Assembly (NCBI RefSeq): GCF_002024505.1
Contig: NZ_CP019402.1
Coordinates: 3,596,001 to 3,660,000 of the forward strand
From: Plantibacter flavus
GTDB taxonomy: Bacteria > Actinomycetota > Actinomycetes > Actinomycetales > Microbacteriaceae
DNA: 64,000 nt
Reading direction: 5' to 3'
The notes under the pieces are model-generated. The model ran no database searches, had not been told where the DNA came from, and saw only the letters and a list, made by a program, of their open reading frames with translations. How positions within the stretch are numbered: position 1 is the first letter of the stretch; the number at the start of each line of letters is the position of its first letter. Position numbers and translations under genes: made by a program. Positions 42,775 to 52,170 of the stretch are shown piece after piece.

Positions 42775-45700
42775 TCAGGCCGCCCGGCGACGCGCTCGCA
42801 TCGCGACGAGGACACCACCGAGGAGGACCAGCAGGACCCCAGCGCCGATCGTGCCGAACGGCAGCTCCGTCCCGGTCGTCGCGAGCGCCCCACCCGACGC
42901 CGCACCGTCGACGGTCGTCCCGTCGGCCGCGACGATCCGCACCTCGGTCCAACCGATGAGCGAGCCGTCCGCCGCGTAGACCGCGACCCGGTGGTCGCCC
43001 AGCGTCGCGTCGGCCGGGATCGTCGCCAGCAGGTCACCGGCGGCGTTCGTCGTACCGGCGGCGATCCGCGCCGGCGTCGAGTACAGCCACACCTCGACGG
43101 CCGTCGCGGCGAAGCGGTCCTCGAGGCCGACCGTCACGGTCTCGCCCCGCCGCACCGTGTCCGCCAGCGTGATCGCACCGCGGTTGGCCTCGGTGAGGCT
43201 CGTCCCGGGCAGTGGCGTGACCCCACCGGTCGGGGGCGTCACGGGCGGCGTGGTCGTTCCGGGCAGCGACCCGAGACGCAGGGCCTCGGAAGCGTAACCG
43301 TCGGCGAACCAGTACACGGGACGCTCACCGTCGACCGACAGGGAGGCCGGCGCGGTCGCGAAGCCCTCGTTGTTGAGGTTGGGCAGTCCCGCCGGACGCT
43401 CGACCTGAGCGATGCCGGGCTGCTCGGTCCCGTTCAGCGTGATCTGCGCACCGGTGCCCGCGCAGCCGTCGTCGCACACGGCCCACAGCACGCCGAGCGT
43501 CGTGTCGTAGTCGAGCGCCATGACCGCCGGGAGTCCCGGGTCGATCGTCGAGATCAGCGTGGCCGAGCCGTCGGCGTTCAGTGCGAACGCGTACACGTCG
43601 CCGGTGTCCTCGACGCCGACGAAGAACAGCCCGTCGCCGTGGCCCGCGTAGTTCGCCGGGTCGTACGTCGCCTTCGTGTTGTCGTCGAAGAGCTTGCCGG
43701 CGAGGTCGCCGTCAGCCACCCACTCGACGGCCTCGACACCGAGGTTCGCACCGACCGTCGGCAGCAGGGCCGTGAGGTCCCACTCCTGGGAGGCGACGAC
43801 GTCGGGGCCTGGCGAGTTCGGGTCGACCTTGAGCACGGCGTTGAGCGTCGTGCCCTTCACGCTGTTGTCGCGCTCGACACCGACATAGACGGAACCTGCG
43901 CCGTCGACGGTGATGCCCTCGGTGTCGGGGCCGGCAGCGGCGGGGTTCGACGCGTCCTTCTGGAAGCGGGCGCGCTTGCCGTTCTCCCAACCGTCGACGA
44001 ACGAGACCGAACCGTCGGCGGCGATCGCGAGCTTCCAGAACGAGCCGGTGCCGTTGTCGACAGCCCAGAGGAACGCGCCGTCGGCGGTGACCTGGGTGTC
44101 GAGTCCTGAGCTGTCCTCGAGGAACATCGGCGTGGTGTCGAGCACCGTCACGTCGGGCGAACCGGGCCACGGACCGACCGGGATCTCACCGGCGCAGACG
44201 TTGGCCGTGCCCTTGGTGGCCTCGGCCGTCGCAGCGAAGGCGCCGGTCGCGTCGGGGCAGCGTCCCCAGGTGTTCGCCGGGTGGCCCTCGCCCCAGGTGG
44301 TCGAGTCGAGCAGTGCGTCGCCCTCGAACAGGCGGACCGTGTCGCCACCGCCGAGCCCGAAGCCGAGGGCTGCGCGCTCGATGACGAGGTAGCCGCCGGC
44401 CGCGATGCTCGTGCCGGTGGGGATGGCGTAGGCGTGGGTGTCGTCGTCGTCCTTCACGACGATGCCGGAGACGTCGAGCGCCGCGGTCGTCGGGTTGACG
44501 AGCTCGATCCAGTCGTCGGGCGATCCGCCGTCGGACTCGACCTCGTTGATGCGCACCGGGTTGCCGCAGGCGTTGCGCAGGCCCTTGGTGGAGACGGCGG
44601 TGTCGACGAACTCGCCGGTGCCGTCCGGGCAGCGCGCGAAGACGCCGTCCGCGTGAGCCGCGTAGCTGTACTCGGCGACCGTCGCGCCAGCGGCGTTCCG
44701 CACGGTGGTGGTGTCGCCGTTGCCGAGCCCGAACGCGAAGTTCACGTTCTGGTCGAAGACGAAGTACGCGCCGGGCTCGAGGATCGTGCCCGCGGGCAGC
44801 GGGGTCGTGTCGGCGGCGTGGCCCACCGGGTCGTTGTCCATGAGCGTCCAGCCGGAGATGTCCAGCGCGGTCGCCTCGAGGTTGACGATCTCGACCCAGT
44901 CGGTCGTGTCCTCGTTCGACTCGACCTCGTTGATCGCGACGTTCGGGAGGACGCAGTCGTTCGCGGCACCCTTGGTGATGCGCGCGAGCGTGAAGTCGCC
45001 TTCACCGTCGGGGCAGCGGGCGAGCGTCGCGGCGATGAAGTCACCGTCGATGGCCGCGTGGCCACTCCACGTTCCCGAGCGGTCGATGAGGGTGCCGGTC
45101 GCGTCGAACAGGCGGATCTCGTCGGCGCTGCCGATGCCGATGGGGTCACGGAACGCGCCCTGCGTCTCGGTGCCGCCGACCAGGCCGATCGTCGCCTCGT
45201 CGACCACGAGGAACTCGCCGGGGGCGATCGACGTGCCGGGCAGGAACTGCCAGCGGTGATCGTCGGAGTTGTCGCGGATCTCGTAACGCGAGATGTCGAG
45301 GGCAGTGGTGCCGGGGTTGAAGAACTCGACCCAGTCGGACGGCTGGGAGTCGATCTCATTGATGCGGATCGCACCGTCGGTCTCCGGGACCTCGGGTGTG
45401 GTGAAGACGTTCGCGGCGCCCTTCGTCGCCTCGGTGGTCTCGGCCCAGCCGGCGCGGTCGGCGGTGACGCCGTAGGTGACCGGCGCGTGTGCGGTCCACG
45501 AGTATTCGTCAACGATCGCGGCGGTCGGGTCGAACAGCCGGACCGAGTCGTCCTTGCCGAGACCGAAGCCGAACTGCGTGTCGTCGATGACGAGGAACGC
45601 ACCGGGCTCGACGACCGTGCCGGCCGGGAAGGCGTAGGGCTTGTCGTCCTTGTTGTCCTTCACGACCCAGCCGTCGAGCGTGACCGCGGTCGAGGCGGTG

Positions 45701-45867
45701 TTGGTGAACTCGATCCAGTCACCGGGGACGCCGTCGGAGGACTCGATTTCGTTGATCTGGAGCCCCGGCTCTGGGGCGGCGATGGCGGCGGCGGGCGTCG
45801 CGATGAGGGCGGTCGCACCGATGGCGCACGCGGCGGTCATCGTCAACACGCGGTTGAGGCGGGGCAT
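42775..45867 (-). CDS. Wall-anchored protein with four lamin-tail domains and a beta-propeller-like region
   Basis: This is a 1030-aa secreted surface protein. The signal peptide ends near residue 31 (AAIAAPEPG). Four lamin-tail (LTD) domains follow, each opening with an INE(I/V)(E/D)S motif and DW(I/V)E: about residues 37-160, 168-300, 307-430 and 438-560. A region of about 300 residues (570-870) has repeats such as AFLWAVDNGTGSFWKLAIAA, GAGSVYVGVERDN and GLFFVGVEDTGDVYAFALN, like phytase or esterase-like beta-propellers. The end is LATTG (about 996), a hydrophobic helix and RARRRAA: a sortase signal. LTD domains are often linked to extracellular nucleases or phosphatases, but no nuclease motif is visible. 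ATG 45867 is chosen for the signal peptide. Confidence 0.88.
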   Translation of the reverse strand: MPRLNRVLTMTAACAIGATALIATPAAAIAAPEPGLQINEIESSDGVPGDWIEFTNTASTAVTLDGWVVKDNKDDKPYAFPAGTVVEPGAFLVIDDTQFGFGLGKDDSVRLFDPTAAIVDEYSWTAHAPVTYGVTADRAGWAETTEATKGAANVFTTPEVPETDGAIRINEIDSQPSDWVEFFNPGTTALDISRYEIRDNSDDHRWQFLPGTSIAPGEFLVVDEATIGLVGGTETQGAFRDPIGIGSADEIRLFDATGTLIDRSGTWSGHAAIDGDFIAATLARCPDGEGDFTLARITKGAANDCVLPNVAINEVESNEDTTDWVEIVNLEATALDISGWTLMDNDPVGHAADTTPLPAGTILEPGAYFVFDQNVNFAFGLGNGDTTTVRNAAGATVAEYSYAAHADGVFARCPDGTGEFVDTAVSTKGLRNACGNPVRINEVESDGGSPDDWIELVNPTTAALDVSGIVVKDDDDTHAYAIPTGTSIAAGGYLVIERAALGFGLGGGDTVRLFEGDALLDSTTWGEGHPANTWGRCPDATGAFAATAEATKGTANVCAGEIPVGPWPGSPDVTVLDTTPMFLEDSSGLDTQVTADGAFLWAVDNGTGSFWKLAIAADGSVSFVDGWENGKRARFQKDASNPAAAGPDTEGITVDGAGSVYVGVERDNSVKGTTLNAVLKVDPNSPGPDVVASQEWDLTALLPTVGANLGVEAVEWVADGDLAGKLFDDNTKATYDPANYAGHGDGLFFVGVEDTGDVYAFALNADGSATLISTIDPGLPAVMALDYDTTLGVLWAVCDDGCAGTGAQITLNGTEQPGIAQVERPAGLPNLNNEGFATAPASLSVDGERPVYWFADGYASEALRLGSLPGTTTPPVTPPTGGVTPLPGTSLTEANRGAITLADTVRRGETVTVGLEDRFAATAVEVWLYSTPARIAAGTTNAAGDLLATIPADATLGDHRVAVYAADGSLIGWTEVRIVAADGTTVDGAASGGALATTGTELPFGTIGAGVLLVLLGGVLVAMRARRRAA

Positions 45868-46033
45868 GGGTCTCCAGGGCACGAAGGGACGGGGATCGTG
45901 TCCCATCCCATCGGCGCGGGGTGGCCGGGTGGAGGAGCGGGGGTGACCGGGAGGTGAACGACAGGTGGCTTCCCAGGCTGGACGTGCCACGATCCAGCAG
46001 ATCTGACGCAGCGACCAGGACTACGCTCACCCC

Positions 46034-46870
46034 ATGACCGACGACGCGACCACCGACACCGCTCCACGCGCAGACCTCACCGGCTGGGTGCGGACCCCGT
46101 TCACCGGCGGCGGCGTCACGCACGACCGCTTCGAGAAGGGGTCCGGGCCGGGTGTCGTCCTCATCCCCGAGCTGCCCGGACTCACACCCGAGGTCCTCGG
46201 GCTCGCAGAGCATCTCGTCGCGGAGGGCTTCACCGTCGCGATCCCCTCGCCGTTCGGTACCCCCGGCCACGAAGGGACCGTCGGCTACACCCTCGCCAGC
46301 GTCAGCAAGGTCTGCGTCTCCGCCGAGTTCAAGGCGTTCGCGACCGGTGCCCACCGACCCGTCGCCGACCACGTCCGGGCACTGGCCGCCGACCTTGCGG
46401 CCCGCACGCCTGGTCCTGGCGTCGGCGTCATCGGCATGTGCTTCACCGGCGGATTCGCGCTCGCAGCCGCCGTCGACGAGCACGTCCTCGCTTCGGTCAT
46501 GAGCCAGCCGTCCACGCCGTTCCCCGTCAGCCGTGCCCGCCGCATCGACCCCGGGATGTCCGCCGCCGAGTTCGACGCCGTCGCAGCCCGTGCGGCTCAG
46601 GGCTCGGTCTGCGCACTCGGCCTCCGCTTCAGCGAGGATCGAGCCGTCCCACGGGAGCGCTTCGCCACCATCGCAGCCAAACTCGGCGACGCGTTCGAGG
46701 TCATCGAACTCGACTCCTCCCCCGGCAACGCAGCCGGCTTCTCGAAGACCGCGCACTCGGTCCTCACCGGCGAGGTCCGCGAGCACGACGGCCACCCGGC
46801 GTTCGAAGCACGCAAGCGCGTGGTCGCCTTTCTCCGCGAACGACTCGCGACACCGACCACGGCGGCCTGA
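46034..46870 (+). CDS. Dienelactone hydrolase family protein
   Basis: This 278-aa cytoplasmic alpha/beta hydrolase has a Cys nucleophile in the elbow GMCFTGGFAL (about residue 136), the variant typical of dienelactone hydrolases, which open lactone rings such as carboxymethylenebutenolide. Earlier phrases are GVVLIPELPGLTPEVLGLAE and HEGTVGYTLAS. The third catalytic residue may be the His in REHDGHPAF. No aromatic-degradation genes are nearby, so the physiological substrate is open. It diverges from the surface-protein gene and precedes a small VOC protein on the same strand. Confidence 0.9.
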   Translation: MTDDATTDTAPRADLTGWVRTPFTGGGVTHDRFEKGSGPGVVLIPELPGLTPEVLGLAEHLVAEGFTVAIPSPFGTPGHEGTVGYTLASVSKVCVSAEFKAFATGAHRPVADHVRALAADLAARTPGPGVGVIGMCFTGGFALAAAVDEHVLASVMSQPSTPFPVSRARRIDPGMSAAEFDAVAARAAQGSVCALGLRFSEDRAVPRERFATIAAKLGDAFEVIELDSSPGNAAGFSKTAHSVLTGEVREHDGHPAFEARKRVVAFLRERLATPTTAA

Positions 46871-46908
46871 CCTTTCCAGCCGGCCGACACGCTGCGATCA
46901 TCGACTCC

Positions 46909-47286
46909 ATGACCTCGACACGACACGACCGCGCGACACCGAACCTGCCGTCTCGCAACTTCGACGCGACGGAGACGTTCTACTCGGCGTTCGGCTTCGA
47001 GCGCGCGTTCCGAGACGACGGCTGGCTGATCCTCGTCCGCGGTGGTCTGCAGCTCGAGTTCTTCCCGGCACCCGACCTCGACCCCGCGTCGAGCAGCTTC
47101 ATGTGCTGCCTGCGTGTGGCTGACGTCGACGAACTCTACGACGCGGTCCAGCGATCGGGAGTCGTCGAGGCGACCGTCGGCGCGCCGCGACTCCACCCGG
47201 TCCGGATGCAGGACTGGGGACTCCGGGCCGGATTCCTGATCGATCCCGACGGCACGCAGCTCAGCCTGATCGAGCAGCGCGACTGA
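46909..47286 (+). CDS. Small glyoxalase/bleomycin-resistance (VOC) protein
   Basis: This 125-aa single-domain VOC protein contains NLPSRNFDATETFYSAFGFE, LQLEFFPAPDLD, CLRVADVDELYDAVQRSG and the C-terminal phrase FLIDPDGTQLSLIEQ. These are the beta-alpha-beta-beta-beta units of bleomycin-binding and glyoxalase-like proteins; the short length suits a dimeric binder of bleomycin type. ATG 46909 is 38 bases after the dienelactone hydrolase stop, probably the same transcript. The ligand is unknown. Confidence 0.9.
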   Translation: MTSTRHDRATPNLPSRNFDATETFYSAFGFERAFRDDGWLILVRGGLQLEFFPAPDLDPASSSFMCCLRVADVDELYDAVQRSGVVEATVGAPRLHPVRMQDWGLRAGFLIDPDGTQLSLIEQRD

Positions 47287-47330
47287 TCCGCGACGGCACG
47301 ATGTCCGCCGGTCGCTGCTCGGGACCGCCC

Positions 47331-48653
47331 TTAGAAGAAGGTGATCCCGTGCGGCGCGCGCGGCGTCTGGAGCATCGACCGCAGCAGGAGCGGCGCTGCG
47401 GGATCGGCCGCCTGCAGCACACCGGCTGCGGCGAGTGACACCGGCGAGACCGCTCCGAGCAGGAGCGAACCGAGGTCGGCCACGTCGAGCGCGAGGTCGG
47501 CGCCGGCAGCGTCGGTCTCGTCGCTCAGCTTCGTAGCCGTACCGCGGCCACCGGTCACCTCGAGGCGGAAGGTGCCCGCCGCGTAGCCGAGCGCGTCGGT
47601 GACGGCGATCGTCAACGTGCCGTCGACCGCGAACGGACGCGAGGCGAGGACGGCCGGAAGATCGAGGACGCGCAGCCACACGTGGTCCTCTTCGTGCTCG
47701 ATGTCGTACGCGCGGTTGTCGCCGAGGGCCGAGACGATCGGGTCGTCGAGCCTGGCGCGGTTGTACTTCACGACGTCGTTGAGGTCGATGGAGAGCAGGA
47801 ACTCCCAGAGCGACAGGTAGGCCGCGTCGGTCGCGTAGACGAGGTCGATGATCTCGATGCCGGTCTGTCCGCCGGGCTGCTCGACCATGCGCCACGTGAC
47901 GTAGCCGTCTACCTCCTCGCCGTCGGCCGGGCGGTGCACGGCGGCGCGGGTGTCCTTCGCCGGTTCGCCGTCGCGACCCAGCGTGCCGAGGACCAACGGC
48001 CAGGATCCGGTGTTGCGGACCATGGACCCGATCGAGCGCTCGTCGAAGCGGTCGAACACTTGACGCGCGACGCCGTCGACCAGGTACTCGGGCGTGACGA
48101 CGGACACGATGCCGCTCGTCGGCGCGAGGAACGGCAGCGCCTTCGCGCGCTTCACGACGACGTTGCGCTCACGGATCGCGGAGCCGAACCCGAAGCGACG
48201 GTAGATCGTGCCCTCGCTGGCGGTGAGGGCCGCGATCGCATAGCCGTCGGCGACGCCGCGCTCCAGAGCCTGCGTCATCATGCGGCGCAGGATGCCGCGC
48301 CGACGTTCGGTCGGGCGGACCGTGACGTCGGAGATCGCCTGCGTGTTGATGCTGGTGCCGTCGCCCCAGCTGAGCGTCTTCGGGAACCAGGAGAAGGTGC
48401 CGGCGGGCCAGGTCTCGTCGACCGAACCGGGCTGCGGCTTGCGGACGTAGGCGCCGAGCAGCACCGCTTCGTCGGCGATGAGGTCGTTCACCTTGCGCTT
48501 GCGCGCCTCCGGCTTCGGGGTGGGCTCGTGGAAGCCGAACCCGATGGCGTCGAGGGCCGCAAGGCTCTCGGGCGTCGGTTCGCCGTCGGCCCCGTTCGCG
48601 AACGGGAACTCACGGAGCTCGTAACGGGCGTCGAAATCTTTGCTGTTGGCCAC
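47331..48653 (-). CDS. eis: Eis-type GNAT N-acetyltransferase
   Basis: This 440-aa enzyme has the three-part Eis layout: an N-terminal GNAT domain with acetyl-CoA motif VRPTERRRGILRRMM (about residues 112-126), a second GNAT-like domain (about 200-310) and a C-terminal SCP2/sterol-carrier-like domain (about 325-435). It ends in HGITFF, with the terminal carboxylate that acts as base in Eis enzymes. Eis proteins acetylate several amines of aminoglycosides or other polyamines. ATG 48653 opens MANSKDFDARYELREFPF. It is convergent with the VOC gene and lies downstream of a MerR gene on the same strand. Confidence 0.9.
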   Translation of the reverse strand: MANSKDFDARYELREFPFANGADGEPTPESLAALDAIGFGFHEPTPKPEARKRKVNDLIADEAVLLGAYVRKPQPGSVDETWPAGTFSWFPKTLSWGDGTSINTQAISDVTVRPTERRRGILRRMMTQALERGVADGYAIAALTASEGTIYRRFGFGSAIRERNVVVKRAKALPFLAPTSGIVSVVTPEYLVDGVARQVFDRFDERSIGSMVRNTGSWPLVLGTLGRDGEPAKDTRAAVHRPADGEEVDGYVTWRMVEQPGGQTGIEIIDLVYATDAAYLSLWEFLLSIDLNDVVKYNRARLDDPIVSALGDNRAYDIEHEEDHVWLRVLDLPAVLASRPFAVDGTLTIAVTDALGYAAGTFRLEVTGGRGTATKLSDETDAAGADLALDVADLGSLLLGAVSPVSLAAAGVLQAADPAAPLLLRSMLQTPRAPHGITFF

Positions 48654-48712
48654 GAGTCCACCCTAACGACCCGGCCTGACACGCCCCCGGGAAGCGCGTT
48701 GGGACCGCGACC

Positions 48713-49522
48713 TCACGGCAGGGTGATCGACACCTCGACCGTGTACTCGTCGGCAGTCTGGCCCAGCACCCGCTGCCGGAGCTCGGTGGTCGGCATCGTG
48801 ATCCCCCGCTCCGCGATCGCATCGAACAGGGCGACCACCGCGGGGTGCGTCGATCCCTCCGGAAGCTCGACGCCCGGTTCGGGTCGCCAGACCGCAGCGA
48901 GTTCGGCCCGCTCGGGCAGCACGTCGACCGTGGTCTCGTCACCACCCCACGTCGGTTCGAGCTGCGACGAGGTCGGCCAGCAGCAGACGATCTCGACAGC
49001 CCCCTGCTCACCCGGTCTGAGCGCGGTCCAGAACGGCCCCGTCGGCCCGACGCCGGCCTCCTGCACGGCGACGTAGAGCTGCGAGAACTGCTCGTTCGCG
49101 TCGTCATCGGTCACCGAGTCCTCGTCGCCGCGCGGCACGGTGAGCACCCGGCCGACGTAGGGCTGGGGAGGGAGGGAGCGTTCGACGATCTCGACCGGTG
49201 CCGCGAGTGACGCGACGACCGCGCGGGCCTGTGCGAAGGCGTGGTCCTCCTGCTCCCGCTGCTCCAGGACGAGGCGGTGGTGCACGTCGATCGCGGTCGA
49301 CGGATCCGCGCCGGCGACGGTCACGCCTACGGCGGCGAGCGGGACGCCGGCGTCGCGGAGTGCCTTCACGATCACGCCGGAACGCACCTGCTCCTCGCCG
49401 TAGCGGCGGTAGCCGGAGTCGGGATCGACCTCGGCTGGAACCAGCACGCCCTTCTCGTCGTAGTGGCGGAGCGCCTTCACGCTCAACCCGGTCATGCCTG
49501 CGAACTCTCCGATGTGCAACAT
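48713..49522 (-). CDS. MerR-family regulator with GyrI-like effector domain
   Basis: This 269-aa regulator has a MerR HTH at its start (IGEFAGMTGLSVKALRHYDE, GYRRYGEEQV), a coiled linker (about residues 75-115) and a C-terminal GyrI-like/SOUL-type pocket (about 120-269: YVGRVLTVPRGDEDSVTDDD, GPFWTALRPGEQGAVEIVCC) of the BmrR/TipA multidrug-sensing type. ATG 49522 lies 6 bases after a -10-like box of a 19-bp-spacer promoter (49529-49559), so it appears to activate its own leaderless gene. The Eis-like gene 59 bp downstream may be co-transcribed. Confidence 0.92.
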   Translation of the reverse strand: MLHIGEFAGMTGLSVKALRHYDEKGVLVPAEVDPDSGYRRYGEEQVRSGVIVKALRDAGVPLAAVGVTVAGADPSTAIDVHHRLVLEQREQEDHAFAQARAVVASLAAPVEIVERSLPPQPYVGRVLTVPRGDEDSVTDDDANEQFSQLYVAVQEAGVGPTGPFWTALRPGEQGAVEIVCCWPTSSQLEPTWGGDETTVDVLPERAELAAVWRPEPGVELPEGSTHPAVVALFDAIAERGITMPTTELRQRVLGQTADEYTVEVSITLP

Positions 49523-49528
49523 GCTTCA

Positions 49529-49559
49529 AGCATCACGCCTCCCCCTACGGGAGGGTCAA
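49529..49559 (-). promoter_or_regulatory. MerR-type autoregulated promoter (19-bp spacer)
   Basis: On the minus strand TTGACC (49559-49554) and GATGCT (49534-49529) are 19 bp apart. The dyad CCTCCC-GTAGG-GGGAGG spans 49538-49554. The start codon of the GyrI-type MerR gene follows 6 bases after the -10 box. Confidence 0.75.
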
Positions 49560-49599
49560 CTCCGGTCCGAGCGGCCTTGAAGTTGCGCCTAACAGGTTC

Positions 49600-49633
49600 C
49601 TTAGTGAAGGATAAGCACCTAAACTTCACTAAG
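49600..49633. promoter_or_regulatory. Inverted repeat upstream of fic
   Basis: CTTAGTGAAG (49600-49609) and CTTCACTAAG (49624-49633) are perfect 10-bp reverse complements separated by 14 bp. They lie in an AT-rich stretch 42 bp before the fic start; GTAACTGTAAC follows. The Fic protein has a C-terminal winged helix, so this may be its own operator; a hairpin in RNA is the alternative. Confidence 0.55.
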
Positions 49634-49674
49634 AGCCCTCGTAACTGTAACTTGGGCCGGTTCAGGAGGGGATG

Positions 49675-50853
49675 ATGACGACAGCCGTCGCGTATGAGCA
49701 GCGGCCCTGGCAGTCGCGCATCGCCCCCGACGCGTTGCCGAAGCGCCAGCGACTACTCCTCGCACAGCCATACGACGCCGCGGTCCCGCCACCGATCGCC
49801 GATCTCGACATCCGTCTGTCGGACGATCTCGTGGAGCTGCTGGGCGAAGCGCAGGAACGGATCATCCGTTTCGACAGCGAGGTCGGTCACATCACCGCAC
49901 CCTTCTCGTCGATCCTGCTGCGGAGCGAATCGGCGTCGAGCTCGCAGATCGAGAACCTGACGAGCAGCGCGAAGGCGATCGCCGAGGCCGAGTTGGATGA
50001 GCGCGACACCGGGAACGCGCCGCTCATCGTCGCCAATGTCCGAGCTCTCGAGGCGGCACTCGCGGCATCGGAAGAGCTCTCCAACACGACGATCGTCGCC
50101 ATGCAGGAGCAGCTTCTCGGCACATCGGCACCGGAGATCACCGGCCGGTATCGCGACGAACAGGTCTGGATCGGGGGCGGCAACTACAGCCCGCACGAGG
50201 CCGATTTCGTCCCGCCGCACCACGAGCGTGTACCGGCAGCGATGGACGACTTCATCGCCTACTCCCTCCGACCGGCACCCCTCCCGCTCGCTGCGATCGC
50301 CGTCGCTCACGCGCAATTCGAGACCATCCACCCGTTCCCCGACGGCAATGGGCGCACCGGTCGAGCGCTGGTGCAGGCCGCTCTCCGGCGAGTCGGGCTG
50401 ACCAGCGGGGTCACTGTGCCCATCTCAGCCGGCTTCCTGCAGCAGCGTGACGACTACTTCGCTGCACTCACCAACTATCGGCAGGGCGACGTCGAGCCGA
50501 TCGTCCGCGTGTTCGCCGATGGTGCGTTCCTCGCGATCGCCAACGGCCGGACGCTGGTGGAGGAGATCGAGACCATCCGGACGGCATGGCAGGAGGCCTT
50601 GCGCGACGTCCGCGCCGATTCGGCCGCGCATCGCATCACGGCACTGGCAATGGAACATCCGGTGATGAACAGTCGGCTCGTGCGCGAACATCTCGACGCC
50701 TCAGATCGCACGGTCTTCAACACCCTCGACACCCTCGTCGACCGTGGCATCCTCACGGTCGGCTCGTCGCGACAGCGGAACCGTCTCTGGACTGCGCCTC
50801 CCGTGCTGGCAGCGCTCGACGGGTTCGCTGCGCGCAGCATGCGACGCGGTTGA
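49675..50853 (+). CDS. Fic-family AMP transferase with N-terminal inhibitory motif and C-terminal winged helix
   Basis: This 392-aa enzyme should transfer AMP (or a similar nucleotide) to hydroxyl groups of target proteins. The Fic core has the active-site loop HPFPDGNGRTGR (His about 219). An N-terminal helix carries SSQIEN (about residues 90-95), matching the inhibitory [S/T]xxxE[G/N] motif of class II Fic proteins, whose Glu blocks ATP until relieved. The last 75 residues (MNSRLVREHLDASDRTVFNT, LVDRGILTVGSSRQR) form a winged helix. AGGAGG precedes two ATGs; the second (49675) has better spacing. It has no antitoxin partner, as expected for self-inhibited forms. Confidence 0.93.
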   Translation: MTTAVAYEQRPWQSRIAPDALPKRQRLLLAQPYDAAVPPPIADLDIRLSDDLVELLGEAQERIIRFDSEVGHITAPFSSILLRSESASSSQIENLTSSAKAIAEAELDERDTGNAPLIVANVRALEAALAASEELSNTTIVAMQEQLLGTSAPEITGRYRDEQVWIGGGNYSPHEADFVPPHHERVPAAMDDFIAYSLRPAPLPLAAIAVAHAQFETIHPFPDGNGRTGRALVQAALRRVGLTSGVTVPISAGFLQQRDDYFAALTNYRQGDVEPIVRVFADGAFLAIANGRTLVEEIETIRTAWQEALRDVRADSAAHRITALAMEHPVMNSRLVREHLDASDRTVFNTLDTLVDRGILTVGSSRQRNRLWTAPPVLAALDGFAARSMRRG

Positions 50854-50951
50854 CGGGAGCCCCCTCAGCGGGTCGATGGCGAAGTCACGCTTGAGGTCGA
50901 ACGTCGCCCGCCCTCAGCGACGCCGATCACCCCGCCGAGTAGCCGTCGCAC

Positions 50952-52121
50952 CTACCCCCGCGCCGCAACGAACGCGGCGACGCAGTCCTCGATGTCCTGC
51001 TCGCTGTGCGCGGCACTGATCTGCACGCGGATGCGGGCCTCGCCGCGGGGCACCACCGGGAAGCTGAACGGGATCACGTAGATGCCCTGCTCCAGCATCC
51101 GTGCCGCGACCTGGACCGCCTGCTGCTCGTCGTCGAACATCACCGGGATGATCGGGTGCGAGCCTTCCAGCAGCCGGAAGCCCTCCCCGGTCATGCGGGC
51201 ACGGAACAGGTCCGCCTTGCGGAACAGTCCCTCGCGCAGCTCGTCACCCTCCGCCGCGAGCTCCACGGCTCGACGTGCCCCGGCGACCAGCGACGGCGCC
51301 AGGCTGTTCGAGAACAGGTACGGCCGGCCCGACTGCCGCAGCACGTCGACGATCTCCTGCTTCGCGCTCACATACCCGCCCGACGCACCACCGAGCGCCT
51401 TGCCCAAGGTGCCGGTGAGGATGTCGACCCGGTCCTGTACGCCGAACAGTTCAGGCGTTCCGCGACCACCCGGGCCGACGAAGCCGACGGCGTGCGAGTC
51501 GTCGACGAGGACCAGCGCGCCGTAGCGGTCGGCGAGGTCGCAGATCTCGTCCAAGGGCGCGTAGAAGCCGTCCATCGAGAACACGCCGTCGGTGACGATG
51601 ACGGTGCGACGCGCGTCGGCGGCGTTCATGAGCTGCTGCTCGAGGTCGGCCATGTTGCGGTTGCGATAGCGCAAGCGTCGGGCCTTGCTCAGACGGATGC
51701 CGTCGATGAGCGACGCGTGGTTGAGCGCATCGGAGATGATCGCGTCGTGTTCACCGAACAGCGCCCCGAAGACCGCTCCGTTCGCGTCGAAGCAGGAGGA
51801 GAACAGGATGGTGTCCTCCGTGCCGAGGAAGGCGCTCAACTCCTGCTCGAGGTCGCGGTGGATCTGCTGGGTGCCGCAGATGAAGCGGACGCTCGCGAGC
51901 CCGTAGCCCCACTCGTCGAGCGCCAGCTTCGCCGCATCGACGATCGACGGCTCGTTGGCGAGGCCGAGGTAGTTGTTGGCGCAGAAGTTCCGCACCTCGC
52001 GGCCGTCGATCGTCACATGGCTGCCCTGGCGGGACGTGATCGCGAACTCCCGCTTCGTGAGGTCGTCGGCCTCGATGGCGTCGAGCTGGGCGCGCAGTTG
52101 GTTCTTGATGATGCCGTACAT
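50952..52121 (-). CDS. kbl: 2-amino-3-ketobutyrate CoA ligase (glycine C-acetyltransferase)
   Basis: This 389-aa PLP enzyme splits 2-amino-3-ketobutyrate with CoA into glycine and acetyl-CoA, the second step of threonine breakdown. It has [34 protein letters not shown], the Asp/His-containing [16 protein letters not shown] and the PLP lysine in [10 protein letters not shown] (about residue 237). The length fits the family (about 398). ATG 52121 is preceded by GAGGAG. The upstream tdh gene on the same strand ends 49 bp away, giving the standard tdh-kbl pair. Confidence 0.96.
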   Translation of the reverse strand: MYGIIKNQLRAQLDAIEADDLTKREFAITSRQGSHVTIDGREVRNFCANNYLGLANEPSIVDAAKLALDEWGYGLASVRFICGTQQIHRDLEQELSAFLGTEDTILFSSCFDANGAVFGALFGEHDAIISDALNHASLIDGIRLSKARRLRYRNRNMADLEQQLMNAADARRTVIVTDGVFSMDGFYAPLDEICDLADRYGALVLVDDSHAVGFVGPGGRGTPELFGVQDRVDILTGTLGKALGGASGGYVSAKQEIVDVLRQSGRPYLFSNSLAPSLVAGARRAVELAAEGDELREGLFRKADLFRARMTGEGFRLLEGSHPIIPVMFDDEQQAVQVAARMLEQGIYVIPFSFPVVPRGEARIRVQISAAHSEQDIEDCVAAFVAARG

Positions 52122-52170
52122 GTCGTCTCCTCGGGGTCGAGTGGGCGGTTGAGCTGCGTGTGGCGGTCGC

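Noticed and set aside
42580..44109. A 509-codon plus-strand frame antisense to the lamin-tail surface protein.
   Set aside because: It begins inside palindromic repeat F and is Arg/Gly/Asp-rich low-complexity text; the opposite strand has clear LTD domains, a signal peptide and a sorting signal.
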